Source: Nothophaeocryptopus gaeumannii
Taxonomy: Eukaryota; Ascomycota; Dothideomycetes; Mycosphaerellales; Mycosphaerellaceae
DNA: 64,000 nucleotides
Direction of reading: 5' to 3'
Assembly: GCA_031771865.1 (NCBI GenBank)
Contig: JASISA010000026.1
Coordinates: 1,674,001-1,738,000 of the forward strand
The first letter of the stretch is position 1; each line of letters starts with the position of its first letter. Below, one piece after another: positions 33,705 to 44,778 of the stretch. The translations under genes were made by a program, and so were the position numbers. The notes beneath the pieces are model-generated. The model saw nothing but the letters and a program-made list of their open reading frames with translations, searched no databases and was not told where the DNA came from.

Positions 33705-34297
33705 ATTGGCGATTTGATTGTTTCGTCGTAGGGGTTGGTGGGGGATGTATTGAGCAGTAATATCGCTGTCGCGAAGTTGGAGTCGCGAATGTTCAAAGTC
33801 TGTGCTTCGAGCTAGATTTCGGCGCACGTGACGAGGCAGTCGCTTCGCACCGGGTTCACCTGGCCCCAAACTCTCACAGGGATTGACATTGTTTCGGAGC
33901 CGAGATGTGGATTGGTTGAGACGAAGACGTATTTGGGGTGAGAGTGAGAAAGCGAGGAAGATTGCTCAGTGTCACTTACATTTTTAACATGCCTGAGATT
34001 GTTCATGCGAGCTTAGGCCACCAGACCGCATGTGAGAGAGCGAAAGTGCAAAGATGAGGATATCTTGATCGCAGCAAACGGGATATTCGCAGACAGCTCA
34101 TGATAACATCTATATACTCCTTTCAAATGCCATCCCTATCCGCAGCCCGCATTCAGCACATCAGTCATTTACGAAGAGTCTTTTGGTCTCAGTACAGTAC
34201 GGACGTAACTCCATCTGCAGGGAGTCCTCCCTGTATCCACAGAATCGCGACGCTCTTAAACCAGAAGCAAGAAAGCAAGTTTCATCCGAATCCTTAT
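33705..34297. other. Intergenic region between SmF and ACL2
   Basis: This stretch should contain the SmF promoter and the ACL2 3' UTR. A minus-strand start at about 34006 (MNNLRHVKN) ends in a good GTAAGT donor, which may be a 5' leader exon or a tiny unrelated exon. I could not extend it. Confidence 0.35.
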
Positions 34298-35866
34298 TTA
34301 ACCCTCGAACTCCTTGATGCTGTCGTTCATCTTGCCGGGCACAAGTGCAAGAGGCACGATACCAGATACGTGCATCTCTGGGCCGAAAACGTGCATGTTG
34401 AGGTCCAACTCCTTGCTGACTCCCTTGATGTTCTTGAGACCTTCCTGGTAGTTGGGACCGGCACGGCGGACCCAGATCTGGACCTTGTGCTCGTTGAGGA
34501 GAGGGGCGACTTCGCGGAGGGCTCGGATGACACCCTTGAATGTGCTTGCGACCTGGTCAAATAGTGAGCAACAAAGTCCTCAATGTGTTCAGATTCGCGA
34601 CTTACATTTGTAAAGTTTGCAATACCACCACCGATGAACAGAACCTTGCCGTCTGGGTGCTGCGGTGCCCGCAGCATCAGGTCGAGAACGGTTCGTGCGT
34701 AGTGGAAGGTCTGGGTCTCAGTTGGAGCACCAGAGTACTCTCCGTAGTTGGCGAGCTCGGAAGCAAAGCCAGCAGAGGCAATGGCATCGGCGTACACCAC
34801 GGAAGCACCACCACCGGCAACCAGTGTCCACACGCGACCTTGCGAGTTGAGAATGGTGAGCTTGAGCGAAGCACCGGTCTTTGCGTCCATCTCTGCAATG
34901 TATGCCTCCTCTTTGCTCATCTCACGACCGAATGGAGCTGGGAACTCCATTGGTGGGCCAGCATCGATGGTGACCTTGCTGTCCTTGGTGGGGACAATTG
35001 GGATACCGAGAGCAGCTGGAGCACGTGCGATGGCCCACTTGACACCGCACTCGAACTCGGCGGTCTGGTCAAGCTTGGCTGCGAGATCGAGGAAGTGTAC
35101 TTGGGCGGAGGTGCCCTGGGCGTTGGGAATGACGACCAATGGGTTGATTTCGAGGTAGGTGAACTGACAGTCGACGTAGACGGCGTACAGTCGGGAGATG
35201 AAGTCAATGAGCACTGGGTGGACGCCCTTTGGCACCTTCGAGAGAAGGCCCTTGGCGATCCCTTCGTTGCTTGGGTATTGTGAGAGGTCGACTGGGATCA
35301 GAAGCTTCTCGGCCTTTGCATCGACATCGCCGACATCGACACCACCTTCGTGGTAGAAGAGAATCCAGTCACCCTATAATTCACAGTTAGAAGGCTCAAG
35401 ATTGCGGACATCTGAAGCTGCTCACCTCTCGCACGGAGTTGATGTTAATGTAGTACTCAGTCTCCTGGGGATGTGGGACGAATGGCTCGACGAGGAAATT
35501 CCTCAGCGCACCCTCAATGTGCTCGACCTTTTGGATCTTGTTTGCGCGGGCTGCGATCCACTCCTTCGCCTCTGCCCAAGTAGCGTTCAGCTTCAAAAGT
35601 CCAGACTTTCCTCTCCGCTTGATCAGCTGGTCGGGTTTTGCCACAAATTTCGAGCCTGGCTTGAGGAGGAAAGGGTATTTGGCCTCTGCAGCGTCAAGAA
35701 CGCCATTGACATCGTCGCCGTCCTCGAATGTGATGGTCGCGAGTTGCGCTGGAGGGTTGTGTGTTGATTGCGGCGGAAGTGGTGTTGGCTTGATGACTGG
35801 CGCGCGTGTGAGGTGGTAGTTCAGAATGGCCTTGCCATCTGCCTCCAGAATGGATTTCGCGGCCAT
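34298..35866 (-). CDS. ACL2: ATP-citrate lyase subunit 2 (ATP-grasp/citrate-binding half; three exons)
   Basis: The 487-aa product comes from exons 35866-35426, 35373-34606 and 34552-34298. It corresponds to the N-terminal half of animal ACLY. The start is [20 protein letters not shown]. The ATP-grasp region includes [20 protein letters not shown] and [11 protein letters not shown], and ends [11 protein letters not shown]. The citrate-binding region includes [33 protein letters not shown], and [15 protein letters not shown] joined to [12 protein letters not shown]. The subunit activates citrate in the cytosol; with Acl1 it makes acetyl-CoA and oxaloacetate. It is divergent from ACL1 across 1.7 kb, a known fungal arrangement that suits balanced expression. 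Confidence 0.97.
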
Positions 35867-37543
35867 TTTGCCAAAGCTTTTTGGTGTATCTCAGCAACTG
35901 TTGAGCAGGTTTTGGTAAGCTATTGTTCAGAGGAATGGCCGATATCTGTTGGAGGAATTTCTCCCAGAGTCGCACTGCGGGCAGTGTCTCAACTTCCAAG
36001 CGGTGAAAGCTTAGCTGCAGCTGAACAATGCAAAGCACGCGGTGGGATCTTGGTGGTGGTGCTGACCGACTCCTGAGTTGAGAAGTACGAGGAATTGCAG
36101 TGTGTTCGCGCGAGTGTTGCTGTCGCGACCGTTCGCTCTTGCCCTTTTGATCAATCGCAATTCGCAGCAAGCCACGGAAAAGTTGTGTTGTCCAAAGGTG
36201 GGCTGTTCAAAATGTCCGAAAGTGCACGGGCTCGAGAAATGTCCCGCCAGGGACCACCACTGCAAGGCCGAAAAGCTAAAGATAGCAGACGAGCGTCTGA
36301 CTTACCTACGGAGCTGAGATCGTATATCCTGCGGCTGTGCCTGGGAGGATGAGGAGGACTGTAATGGTAGAGGGCGATTTGGGGGAGGTGTTGTTGCGAG
36401 GAGACACAAGGACAGCAGCAGGTGCAATGGTGGTTCGAGATGGTGAGAACGGGCTCAGAAACAGCAAGCCAAGCCGGGCACAACAATCACAGAACTGTTG
36501 AAGCTCCCTGGCCGCTGAACTCGGCGGCTCATGCAGGAGCTTCCGCTCGGCGATCGGCCTCCAACCCCAAGTCATCGCTCATCCATGCTAAATGACGCAC
36601 GCTCATACGTTGGACGCATACTGCATTCCCTACAAATACACATCGAATTGGTTGAGCGAGGATGGATCGGGTCACAGCGCGCATTATTGATGTCTCAGCA
36701 AGCTTGGGTGGCAGCCATTGGGGCGCATCCCCACCGTTCCCAAGATATCAACTTCTCGTCTCTGACAGGAGCCGCCCTGTGATGGTGGAAGGATTGTAGG
36801 AGGAGCATCCCCGTGAAAAGGTACCTCAGTGCAAAGGCTGCGGGATGGGATGTCGGTGCAATGCGAGAACGACGACTAAGCCGGTTGGGATGCTGCTCGC
36901 GTGTCTCTTCCCTCTGTTTGCATGGGTGCGGCTGGCATGTCGTTCGATTTCTGGTATTTCTCGCACCAATCGTTCTCGCATTGCAGCGCTTGGTGGGAAG
37001 TTGGGGATAATTTTGTTACGTGAGGAGACCCGTCGGGCTTGCAGCACTGTTTCCCGGCGTCGTCGTTGAAGCACTCTAAACTTTCTAGCGGCAGCAGGGA
37101 TCACGTCCGCCTGCAGGTCAACACCGACGACTTTTTGCAAAGCCCGCCATTGTTCTCGGGGTGAGCGTCTCAGCGAATCTTGAAACTCGCCGTCCTCCTT
37201 CACATCCCCTCCGCTCTTCCACCTCACTTCTCTGCTCGGTGTTGGTACAGACATCATCTCTTCAGTAAGTCCTCCAGCGCAATTGAAACACCAGCCATCC
37301 CCACGGCGGCATCCCAAACTTTGGTGCGGGCAGCAGCTGTCAGCAGGAGCTCCAAGTATAGACCGACACTGCAGCAATCAGCCGCATTACCACCTCCTGC
37401 ATCGCACGGAAGTTCCGACTACATCTTGATTGCGGCGCATCAGAGACAAAGGCGAGCTCAAGAATTATAGACTGATCTTGTGCGGCGAGCAGACCTCTCT
37501 ACACCCTTCCACACCGAAATACGCCTGAGAGTATCTACACAAG
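35867..37543. promoter_or_regulatory. Shared promoter region of ACL2 and ACL1
   Basis: These 1.68 kb separate the two divergent ACL starts. No gene is supported, although frames up to 183 codons occur by chance. A donor-like CAGTAAGT at about 37263 suggests a possible 5' UTR intron in the ACL1 leader. Both genes are expected to be regulated together by carbon source, which is family knowledge. Confidence 0.55.
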
Positions 37544-39715
37544 ATGGCCTCCAACGGCGTGAACGGTGTCAATGGCACCGCGAACAGCAGCAATCTCTCC
37601 GCAAACGACAACATCCAGCGATTTGCAGCACCCAGCAGGCCTCTTAGCCCCAGACCTGAGCACACTCTTTTCCACCCAAAGACAAGATGTTTCGTCTAGT
37701 AAGTCCTCATACCCCGCAGTGCAGCACAGGGGAGGGAAATATTTGGATGGCCATACTGACAGCAGATCAGCGGTATGCAAACAAAGGCTGTGCAGGGTAT
37801 GCTCGATTTCGACTTCATCTGCAAGCGCAAGACCCCTTCAGTAGCGGGTATCATCTACACATTCGGTGGCCAGTTCGTCAGCAAGATGTGAGTGCCGAAA
37901 ACAACATGCGGAGCTTGTAGAGTGCAACTGACTCCCACGCGGGTACTGGGGAACCTCCGAGACTCTCCTCCCAGTCTACCAGAACGTCGAGGCCGCGATA
38001 GCCAAGCACAGCGACGTTGACACCGTTGTCAACTTCGCCTCCTCCCGATCCGTCTACAGCTCCACCATGGAGCTCATGCAGTTCCCACAAGTCAAGTCGA
38101 TTGCGATCATTGCCGAGGGTGTTCCAGAGCGCCGCGCTCGTGAGATTCTCCATGTGGCCAAGCAGAAGGGAGTCACCATTATCGGCCCGGCCACTGTCGG
38201 TGGAATCAAGCCAGGCGCGTTCAAGATCGGAAACACTGGTGGTATGATGGACAATATCGTGGCCTCCAAGCTCTACCGAAAGGGCTCTGTCGGATACGTC
38301 TCCAAGTCTGGTGGTATGTCCAACGAGTTGAACAACATTATCGCGCAGACAACAGACGGTGTCTACGAGGGAGTTGCTATTGGTGGTGACAGATATCCCG
38401 GAACCACTTTCATCGATCACATGCTCCGATACCAGGCGGACCCAGAGTGCAAGATTCTTGTCTTGCTCGGTGAGGTCGGTGGTGTTGAGGAGTACCGTGT
38501 GATCGAGGCCGTGAAGAGCGGTGTCATTACCAAGCCAATCGTCGCCTGGGCAATTGGTACCATTGCATCCATGCTCAAGACTGAAGTCCAGTTCGGTCAC
38601 GCTGGTTCCATGGCCAACTCTCAGCTCGAGACTGCCTCCGTCAAGAACAAGAGCATGCGCGATGCTGGATTCTTCGTTCCAGAGACCTTCGAGGAGCTCC
38701 CAGCAATGCTCACTCAGGTTTACCAGAAGATGGTCAAGGCTGGTCAAATCAAGCCATCTCCAGAGCCAGCTGTTCCAAAGATCCCGATCGACTACTCCTG
38801 GGCCCAGGAGCTTGGCCTCATCCGTAAGCCAGCTGCTTTCATCTCCACCATTTCAGACGACCGTGGCCAAGAGCTCCTGTACGCTGGTCTCCCGATCACC
38901 GAAGTCTTCAAGGACAACATTGGTATCGGTGGTGTCATGTCTCTTTTGTGGTTCCGCCGCAGACTACCTGACTACGCTGCCAAATTCTTGGAGATGGTGC
39001 TCATGCTTACTGCTGATCACGGTCCCGCTGTGTCTGGTGCCATGAACACCATCATTACCACTCGTGCCGGCAAGGATTTGATCTCATCGCTGGTTGCTGG
39101 TCTCCTGACCATCGGTTCCCGATTCGGTGGTGCTCTCGACGGTGCTGCGGAGGAGTTCACTCGCGCATTCGACAAGGGTCTCTCTCCGCGTGATTTCGTC
39201 GACACTATGAGGAAGGAGAACAAGCTCAGTAAGTGGTCTTACAACTCATCCCGAACAGCAATGCTAATAGATCTCTAGTCCCCGGTATTGGCCACCGTGT
39301 CAAGTCGCGAAACAATCCCGATCTGCGTGTCACTCTCGTCAAGGAGTACTGCCAGAAGAACTTCCCAACTACCAAGCTCCTCGACTATGCGCTCGCCGTC
39401 GAGACCGTCACGACATCGAAGAAGGACAACCTCATCCTCAATGTCGACGGGTGCGTTGCCGTCTGCTTCGTCGATCTCCTTCGCAACTCGGGCGCCTTCT
39501 CCAACGAGGAGGCCGAGGACTACCTCAGAATGGGTGTCCTCAATGGTCTGTTCGTGCTCGGTCGTTCCATCGGTCTTATTGCCCACTTCTTGGATCAGAA
39601 GAGATTACGCACTGGTCTTTACAGACATCCATGGGACGACATCACCTACCTCCTCCCAGAGCTCGGCAAGGGTGCGGTTGGTAACGAGGGCCGTGTTGAG
39701 GTCTCGATGGGTTAG
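37544..39715 (+). CDS. ACL1: ATP-citrate lyase subunit 1 (CoA-binding/citrate-synthase-like half; four exons)
   Basis: The 664-aa model uses exons 37544-37698, 37771-37887, 37943-39228 and 39279-39715. It includes [39 protein letters not shown], the phospho-His segment [16 protein letters not shown] (His310) and [15 protein letters not shown]. The citrate-synthase-like end contains [14 protein letters not shown] and DWRAY-like [13 protein letters not shown]. The protein is the C-terminal half of animal ACLY and partners with Acl2. The second intron is odd: to reach the required frame (KM then YWG) it must end at 37942, and the sequence there is CGG, not CAG. All AG acceptors nearby give frameshifts or stops. 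Every other junction is canonical. The odd acceptor may be rare splicing, a mutation, or a base error. Confidence 0.95.
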
Positions 39716-40326
39716 GAGGCTGAAGAGAAGAAGAGGTCGTAAAGAAATACTAGAGCACTGCTTCATTTTAGCGAACGGGAAATGACGGGTTCGTCGGTTA
39801 TGTGGAAACTTTTGGGCGCTTTCGGACGATGGGATGCATGCATGCAAGAGCCGCGCTGCTGTTGTAGAAACGGCGAAAACTTCTGATGATAAATGTTTGA
39901 GTCGTAGATATACCACTACAGATCATGTCGAGCAGACGATGGAATTTGAATTGAATGTTTGGTATAAAAATCATCTTTCTGTGATTGTGGTGGTGAGAGT
40001 GGTGAAGATGGAGGTGGAGAGTGCTCCTTGTTCTGCACAGACCAGGCGTTCCTTGCGACTTCCTTCTTGCCGAACCTGCGCTCTTTGCTTCCGACATCAC
40101 GTGTCGAAATCTTCCAACCCTCCTAGTCGGCCAAGGTGTGAAACCGCCGCGACTGCGCTCTGAAGGACACGGTATTTGTAATAAGCGGAGAGAGCAAGGA
40201 TCGGTGAAGCAGGCTCAACTTCCTCCCCATCCAGCCTCCTCTCGAGATGATCGGTTCGTCGCTGCATGTCGAGCATGCGCCTGGAGATACATGTCAGCAA
40301 AGCCCACCCGAGAGGAGAGACATCTG
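39716..40326. other. Region downstream of ACL1
   Basis: This contains the ACL1 3' UTR. A stretch at about 40130-40284 on the minus strand reads RMLDMQRRTDHLERRLDGEE and may be the last exon of the small gene at 40327-40826. I could not reconcile its phase with a canonical donor. Confidence 0.35.
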
Positions 40327-40826
40327 TTAATCACCTCTGCATATACTCCTGATGAGCCACTTCTCCTGCTGCAACATCTCTCTCCTCCCCTCTGGACCCA
40401 ACCAAGACCTCGCACCATGCTCATCATACAACGCCTTCATCGTCGACTGATATTTTTCCCAAGCGGCGTCTTCGGCATCATATACCGTCTTTGCGATGGG
40501 ATACAAGAAACCGTAGTACTTTGTATCGTAGTTCCACGACCGAAGAGAGCAGGGATTGTGGGGTGAGTAGGAGGGGTTAAAGGAACTTGAGGTATTGTAG
40601 TCTGACAATCCGTCTCGAAGGCCGAAAGCGTCTGGTACGGCGAGGAGGAGGACTAGAACGGCTTGGTGGTTGTTAGATTGGTTGAGATGGCGATGGTTAT
40701 GGGTTGGTGGGGCTTGAAACACTTAGCTAAGTAATGACAGCTTTGCTTACTGAGGCCGACGATTACGGGAGTGAGAAGATAGGCAACTGATGGTTCAGCA
40801 GCTTTCGGGGCTGCGGAGGACGTCAT
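40327..40826 (-). CDS. Candidate small membrane protein (at least two exons)
   Basis: Exon 1 (40826-40751) encodes MTSSAAPKAAEPSVAYLLTP then VIVGL. A 98-nt intron with a CTAAC branch site joins it to exon 2 from 40652, giving ILLLAVPDAFGLRDGLSDYN. It continues with WNYDTKYYGFLYPIAKTVYD and AEDAAWEKYQSTMKALYDEH to a stop at 40327 (133 aa). One hydrophobic segment crosses the splice. The 3' end is uncertain because a downstream stretch encoding RMLDMQRRTDHLE resembles the last exon of the neighbouring gene at 41049-41401. No named family is recognised; a small organellar or ER protein is possible. Confidence 0.4.
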
Positions 40827-41048
40827 GTGTTACCGTTTTCAGTCTGTTGATGTGATGAAGAGATGAACGAAGTGGAGGAGAGCTGCACAGCTTTTCAAAA
40901 ACTGTGTCGAGAAGCCGAGAAATATTTGATTCGCAGCTGACTCGAACTACAGAAATAATTTCGCTCTCACAGCGAATGGGTATGTCAACTCGGCTCAATT
41001 CTACCCATCTCCAACCTCCTCGATGGCCTTCAGGAATTCACTCTGCCT

Positions 41049-41401
41049 CTACCTCTGTTGCGTGACTAGCATCTTCTGGAAATGATCAATTTGTTTCTGC
41101 ATGTCGTGCATGCGTCTGAGAACAGAAAGGCCTTAACACTCGCTCGGCAAGCATAAGATACAGAGGGATAGACTTACGACTGAAGATGCTCATTTTCAGC
41201 CTTTTCTTCTCTGTATAGGCGAGCATAGTCTGTTGAAGGCCTCTTGAGGTACATGAGGCCGCCGAAGGTGATTCAGAAGGCTGGACGGAGGCGTTAGTCG
41301 AGATGTTGAAGATGGATTGATTGGGCCAGCTTACTGAACACTGTACACAGGCTCTTCCCTGCGCTGTCTGCTGCGCTTGGAGCAGCTGAGGGGTTGGCCA
41401 T
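41049..41401 (-). pseudogene. Small gene related to its neighbour by the last exon, probably broken
   Basis: ATG at 41401 opens MANPSAAPSAADSAGKSL. A 54-nt intron with a GACTAAC branch site follows. The next exon in the coherent frame reads ITFGGLMYLKRPSTDYARLY then REEKAENEHLQ. It splices canonically (donor at 41177, acceptor before 41115) to SRMHDMQKQIDHFQKMLV, with a stop at 41049. However, a TGA lies in frame directly before ITFGG. Either this is a pseudogene, the first intron is mis-set, or translation starts at the internal ATG (MYLKRP). The last exon matches the RMLDMQRRTDH segment of the gene next door. Confidence 0.35.
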
Positions 41402-41660
41402 ACTCTTAAGAAATGCTGATTAGGGTGGAGTGGTTTCGAAAAGGAGAGGTAGGATTGTCCTGAGATCAATTCACGAAGATGAGGATTTCAGCTGCAGCTG
41501 ATCAGGATAAGAGAAACAGGCGCAAATCCATGGCGAGTTGAAAGGTCATCTTGAGGAACAGTCACGCGCAGAGCATCTGAAAGTGAAATTGAGGACTTCC
41601 CACAAACTTTTTGAGACATCATCTCACTCTTCTGGTCTACCATCATCGCTCAACGCTCGC

Positions 41661-41883
41661 ATGTTCGTAAAAATGCCTCCTTCTCGAGCGAAGATGCTCA
41701 TCGGCGTTGGTGGTGCGTCTCAAGTCTCGGATCCTCTACCAGAACACGGGTAGCCTGCTAATTATACTGACAGTTGTCTTCGTAGCTTGGAAGTCTATGA
41801 AGAGCAATCCCGGCTTGAAAAGCGTCATCGTGCCGAGATTTGACGTCCCGGACTCTTTGAGAGACTTCCTCAAGTCGCTTTGA
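41661..41883 (+). CDS. Candidate small two-exon gene
   Basis: Exons 41661-41712 and 41786-41883 (73-nt intron, donor GTGCGT, acceptor TTCGTAG) give 49 aa. It begins MFVKMPPSRAKMLIGVGAWK and ends DVPDSLRDFLKSL. The frame is kept across the splice. No family is known, and a chance match of this length is quite possible. Confidence 0.22.
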
Positions 41884-43095
41884 TTCCTGTGTGTCTGGAC
41901 ACAAGTGGTTATAATGACGCGAGGTGATCAGCGAGAAGCGTTTTGCAGGATGGCGAGAGAACGGTCAGTAGGGAGAAGCTGCAGAGAACAAGGGTTGTAG
42001 TCCAGCAGAGGTTCCAATCTGGGACGGGACGATGCATGAGTAGAACATGGAGTATTGTTGCATTGGTCGTACTTGGATTTTTGAGGACACTATCGATATC
42101 TGCACGTCAAAAGTGTCGTAAACGACGAGCGACATGTTCAAAGGCGCTTAACGCATAAGTTCTTGCTCTCATCTTTGACGCCTGACGTTCTTCGTCTATG
42201 TCCTCTGCTCACTCACTAAGCATGCGAACTAGCTGTATGGTGCATCTCTTGTTGCGATCTTGCCTTACTGCTGAGTCCTCGCCTCCGTTACCGTATAAAG
42301 AGGTCCGGAAGCTCGGCTCAGTCTTGCGTTGCGTTGAATTGCGGACGGGTAGCCCACATGCTGACAGGTGAGAGCGAGTACGATGCCATACCATGAAATG
42401 TGAAAAGGTCTCGGGTTCTATCAGTGTTGGTAGAATGACGCTCGCTCTTCACGGAAAAACCTCGCGCATGTTACGCGAATCGCGTCTGGTTGCTTCTTCG
42501 GTGTGCTTGTTGTCATCGATCATGCGAAAGCACGGTGTGCGCAGTCAGTCCGTGAAGTGAATGGCGATACTATCGGTCGGTGCAGTTAACATTCGCAGAG
42601 TGCTGCTCCTTGTTTGCCACGAAGTAAGCTGTGAGAAGTCGCAAACACCCAAGTCTGTTTCCAAGGAGGAAGGTGGCTTATCGTCCGTGAGACTTCTTTC
42701 AGGGGGTGAAGTGCCGGAACAGTTGTGTCTATAACACCAGGTCGTGCCGTCTTTGCGCTTGAGGACGAAACAGTTGCTCGAGGCTCTCGTATCGACGCCT
42801 GTGTGCAGCTCGTGATGGTAAGCCACGCAAATTCTCCAAATAGGACAGTAGGACGATCCGACGAGGTGCCGCGGAGAGCAGAAAGATTGCAATGCGCTTG
42901 TCCGGATGTAGAGCGGAAACAGTGGCCGAAGCAAATGAAGGCGGTGACTCCAGGTACTCACCGTATCGTCGCTGCCGTTGACAGTTCAGAGCGAACGTGA
43001 GAATGAAGGCGAGACCGAATATGATTTGATTAGTTGCATGCACCAAAACAAAACACAGAAGGAACGATACAACACATCTATCCATCAACCAAAGA

Positions 43096-43176
43096 AGCAA
43101 AAGAAATAACACACCTTACCTGTTCCTTGTTCATTCCATTGAACAAAGGAGATACAGAGCGCCTATAACAACTTAC
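43096..43176. repeat. Diverged 81-bp repeat, copy 1
   Basis: It shares about three quarters of its bases with 44698-44778. Both begin AGCAAAAGAAAT, share the core GAACAAAGG, and end ACTTAC. Read on the minus strand, both have an acceptor-like TAG before and a GTAAG donor after a segment encoding PLF[N/T]GM[N/S]K. Confidence 0.55.
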
Positions 43177-43329
43177 TAGTATCCATTAACCAGAGCAATT
43201 GGCACTGATCCTGCGACTAATGGCCAGTGAGCGCGTTGCAACCGCAGAGCTTAGAGTCATCGACCGCTAGATCTCGGCCAAGTTAAGGCGCCGCGCGACG
43301 AACTGCCATGCAGGTGGGCCAAATGGTAG

Positions 43330-43650
43330 TTAATGGATGCGGGGAGAGAAGTTTTGCGCATGATATGCTCTCACTGCTGAGGGCCCACTTTCGTGAACCC
43401 TAGGAGGATTCCCGAGCCTGCAGCGGTACATTGCGTCGAAGAGTGGGAGATTCTTGTGGGAAATTTGTTGGAGGATGGAGGTGAGGGTCTCCAGGTGTCG
43501 CTCTGTACTTCTTGCAATGTCTGATGATTGATCTGCCGCGCTGTTGAAGGTACGATGCTGCTGGTCGTGGTGCTGAGGGCGTGCGGGCGCAGCTCGGAGC
43601 TTCGCCACGCTCGATGCTTCTGAGGACTCCGATAACAAGCGTAGCTCCAT
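43330..43650 (-). CDS. Hypothetical 106-aa protein
   Basis: This single-exon minus-strand frame starts at ATG 43650 (MELRLLSESSEASSVAKLRA). Its middle forms a good amphipathic helix (DIARSTERHLETLTSILQQI) followed by SHKNLPLFDAMYRCR. Codon choice resembles the confident genes. No signal peptide, membrane segment or family is recognised. It might be part of a longer spliced gene. Confidence 0.38.
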   Translation of the reverse strand: MELRLLSESSEASSVAKLRAAPARPQHHDQQHRTFNSAADQSSDIARSTERHLETLTSILQQISHKNLPLFDAMYRCRLGNPPRVHESGPSAVRAYHAQNFSPRIH

Positions 43651-44155
43651 TTCAAAAAAGTCGAGAGGCGAGAGAAGGTCGATTCAAACTATCTCAACGA
43701 CTCCGGTAGTATATAATCGCTTGTGCGAGCAGTGGGAAGGTGTTGGTGCAGGCTCCATGCAGGTCTTGGCGTTCAGGGGGTTGCCTCAGGTTTTGTCGAA
43801 ACGTCTTTGAATGGTAGCGAGCGAAGCTGCGAAAGCTCCAAAACCGTCCAGAATGCAAAAGAATGCAGTATCGACCAGTGCGCATCACCCTTAAGGTACA
43901 GCCCTCAATCAAGAGGTAGGAGCGTTTCTATTTGGGCCGGACGGCAGGCGCAGAACGATGGGTTCAATGGTGGTGTTTCCAGCGCGATTGGAGTAGTGAT
44001 CGAGTGTTGAGCAACGAGCAAGTGAGATTGCTAAGTCCCTTCAGAATGCAAAAAGCGAGCTTCCATGGCCCCCATTCCTTCATCAGAACCCAGCTCTCAC
44101 ATGGGAGTTCCAATGGGTACGAGAAACACCAGAGGAGCGAGAGTGATCGTTTCCG

Positions 44156-44335
44156 ATGCTTCTCCGATGTTCATTCCGTAATCTGGCAGTGTTGTCGCTG
44201 TCAGTCGCTGATGCAGCACCGGTCGCAGCTGCGGAATTGTCGCCTTGGCATCCAGCTGTGCTGTTGAAGGAGGGAACGAGCAGCCTGGAAAATGCATTGC
44301 AACTGCCACGACATCTGGTTCGATCTGCAAAGTGA
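44156..44335 (+). CDS. Possible small secreted protein, doubtful
   Basis: ATG at 44156 opens 59 codons starting MLLRCSFRNLAVLSLSVADA, which looks like a signal peptide followed by APVAAAELSPWHP. A different phase in the same stretch is also open and Cys-rich, so the choice is uncertain. Confidence 0.2.
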   Translation: MLLRCSFRNLAVLSLSVADAAPVAAAELSPWHPAVLLKEGTSSLENALQLPRHLVRSAK

Positions 44336-44697
44336 TTGTCCTAACTCAGTCGGCAGTCCTCACATTCCTCTCAACTCTTTCAGATCGAAAAGACGCTGTG
44401 CTGTCAAATGGTTCGATGGAGAAGGAGCAATGGCAATGTTCAGGTCTGGTCTCCTCACTGCAATGCTCGTTTATGCATGCAGCGAGTAAGAAGATGCTAG
44501 CGGTCGGTCGGTCAATCAATGCGTCGGTCGCTTCTGGAAGCCGGCATGTGGACATATGCGGGAAGCAGGTGCAATGCATGGCGCCGTCGTCGTTGCCGTC
44601 GTCATCAATGCAGCGGCAAGCGCACAGGCAAAAGCAATGATCGTAGCTGCAGCAGCTGGAATCGAACCCTCACTTCAAAAGTTAGCTTGCTTGATCC

Positions 44698-44778
44698 AGC
44701 AAAAGAAATTATACTCACTTACCTTTACTTTGCTCATACCAGTGAACAAAGGGAATAAGAGATCCTACAAGCACTTAC
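44698..44778. repeat. Diverged 81-bp repeat, copy 2
   Basis: This is the partner of 43096-43176, in the same orientation and of the same length. See the description of copy 1. Confidence 0.55.

Larger units (their letters stand above)
41402..43329. other. Gene-poor region with weak coding-like frames
   Basis: Apart from the small candidate at 41661-41883, I see only weak signals. On the minus strand, 42545-42850 reads AYHHELHTGVDTRASSNCFV then LKRKDGTTWCYRHNC. A separate frame ending near 42965 has a hydrophobic stretch (IIFGLAFILTFALNC) before a GTGAGT donor. They could be two exons of a small secreted protein, but the phases do not agree. Confidence 0.3.

Noticed and set aside
33001..33717. 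A 238-codon plus-strand frame
   Set aside because: It is antisense to the three exons of the SmF gene, which has clear Sm motifs; the frame is a shadow.
38521..39045. A 174-codon plus-strand frame and several minus-strand frames within ACL1
   Set aside because: They are out-of-frame shadows of the strongly conserved ACL1 exon.
44656..44700. A tRNA-like T-arm (GGTTCGATTCC on the minus strand)
   Set aside because: The flanking bases cannot form a proper T-stem, acceptor stem or anticodon arm.
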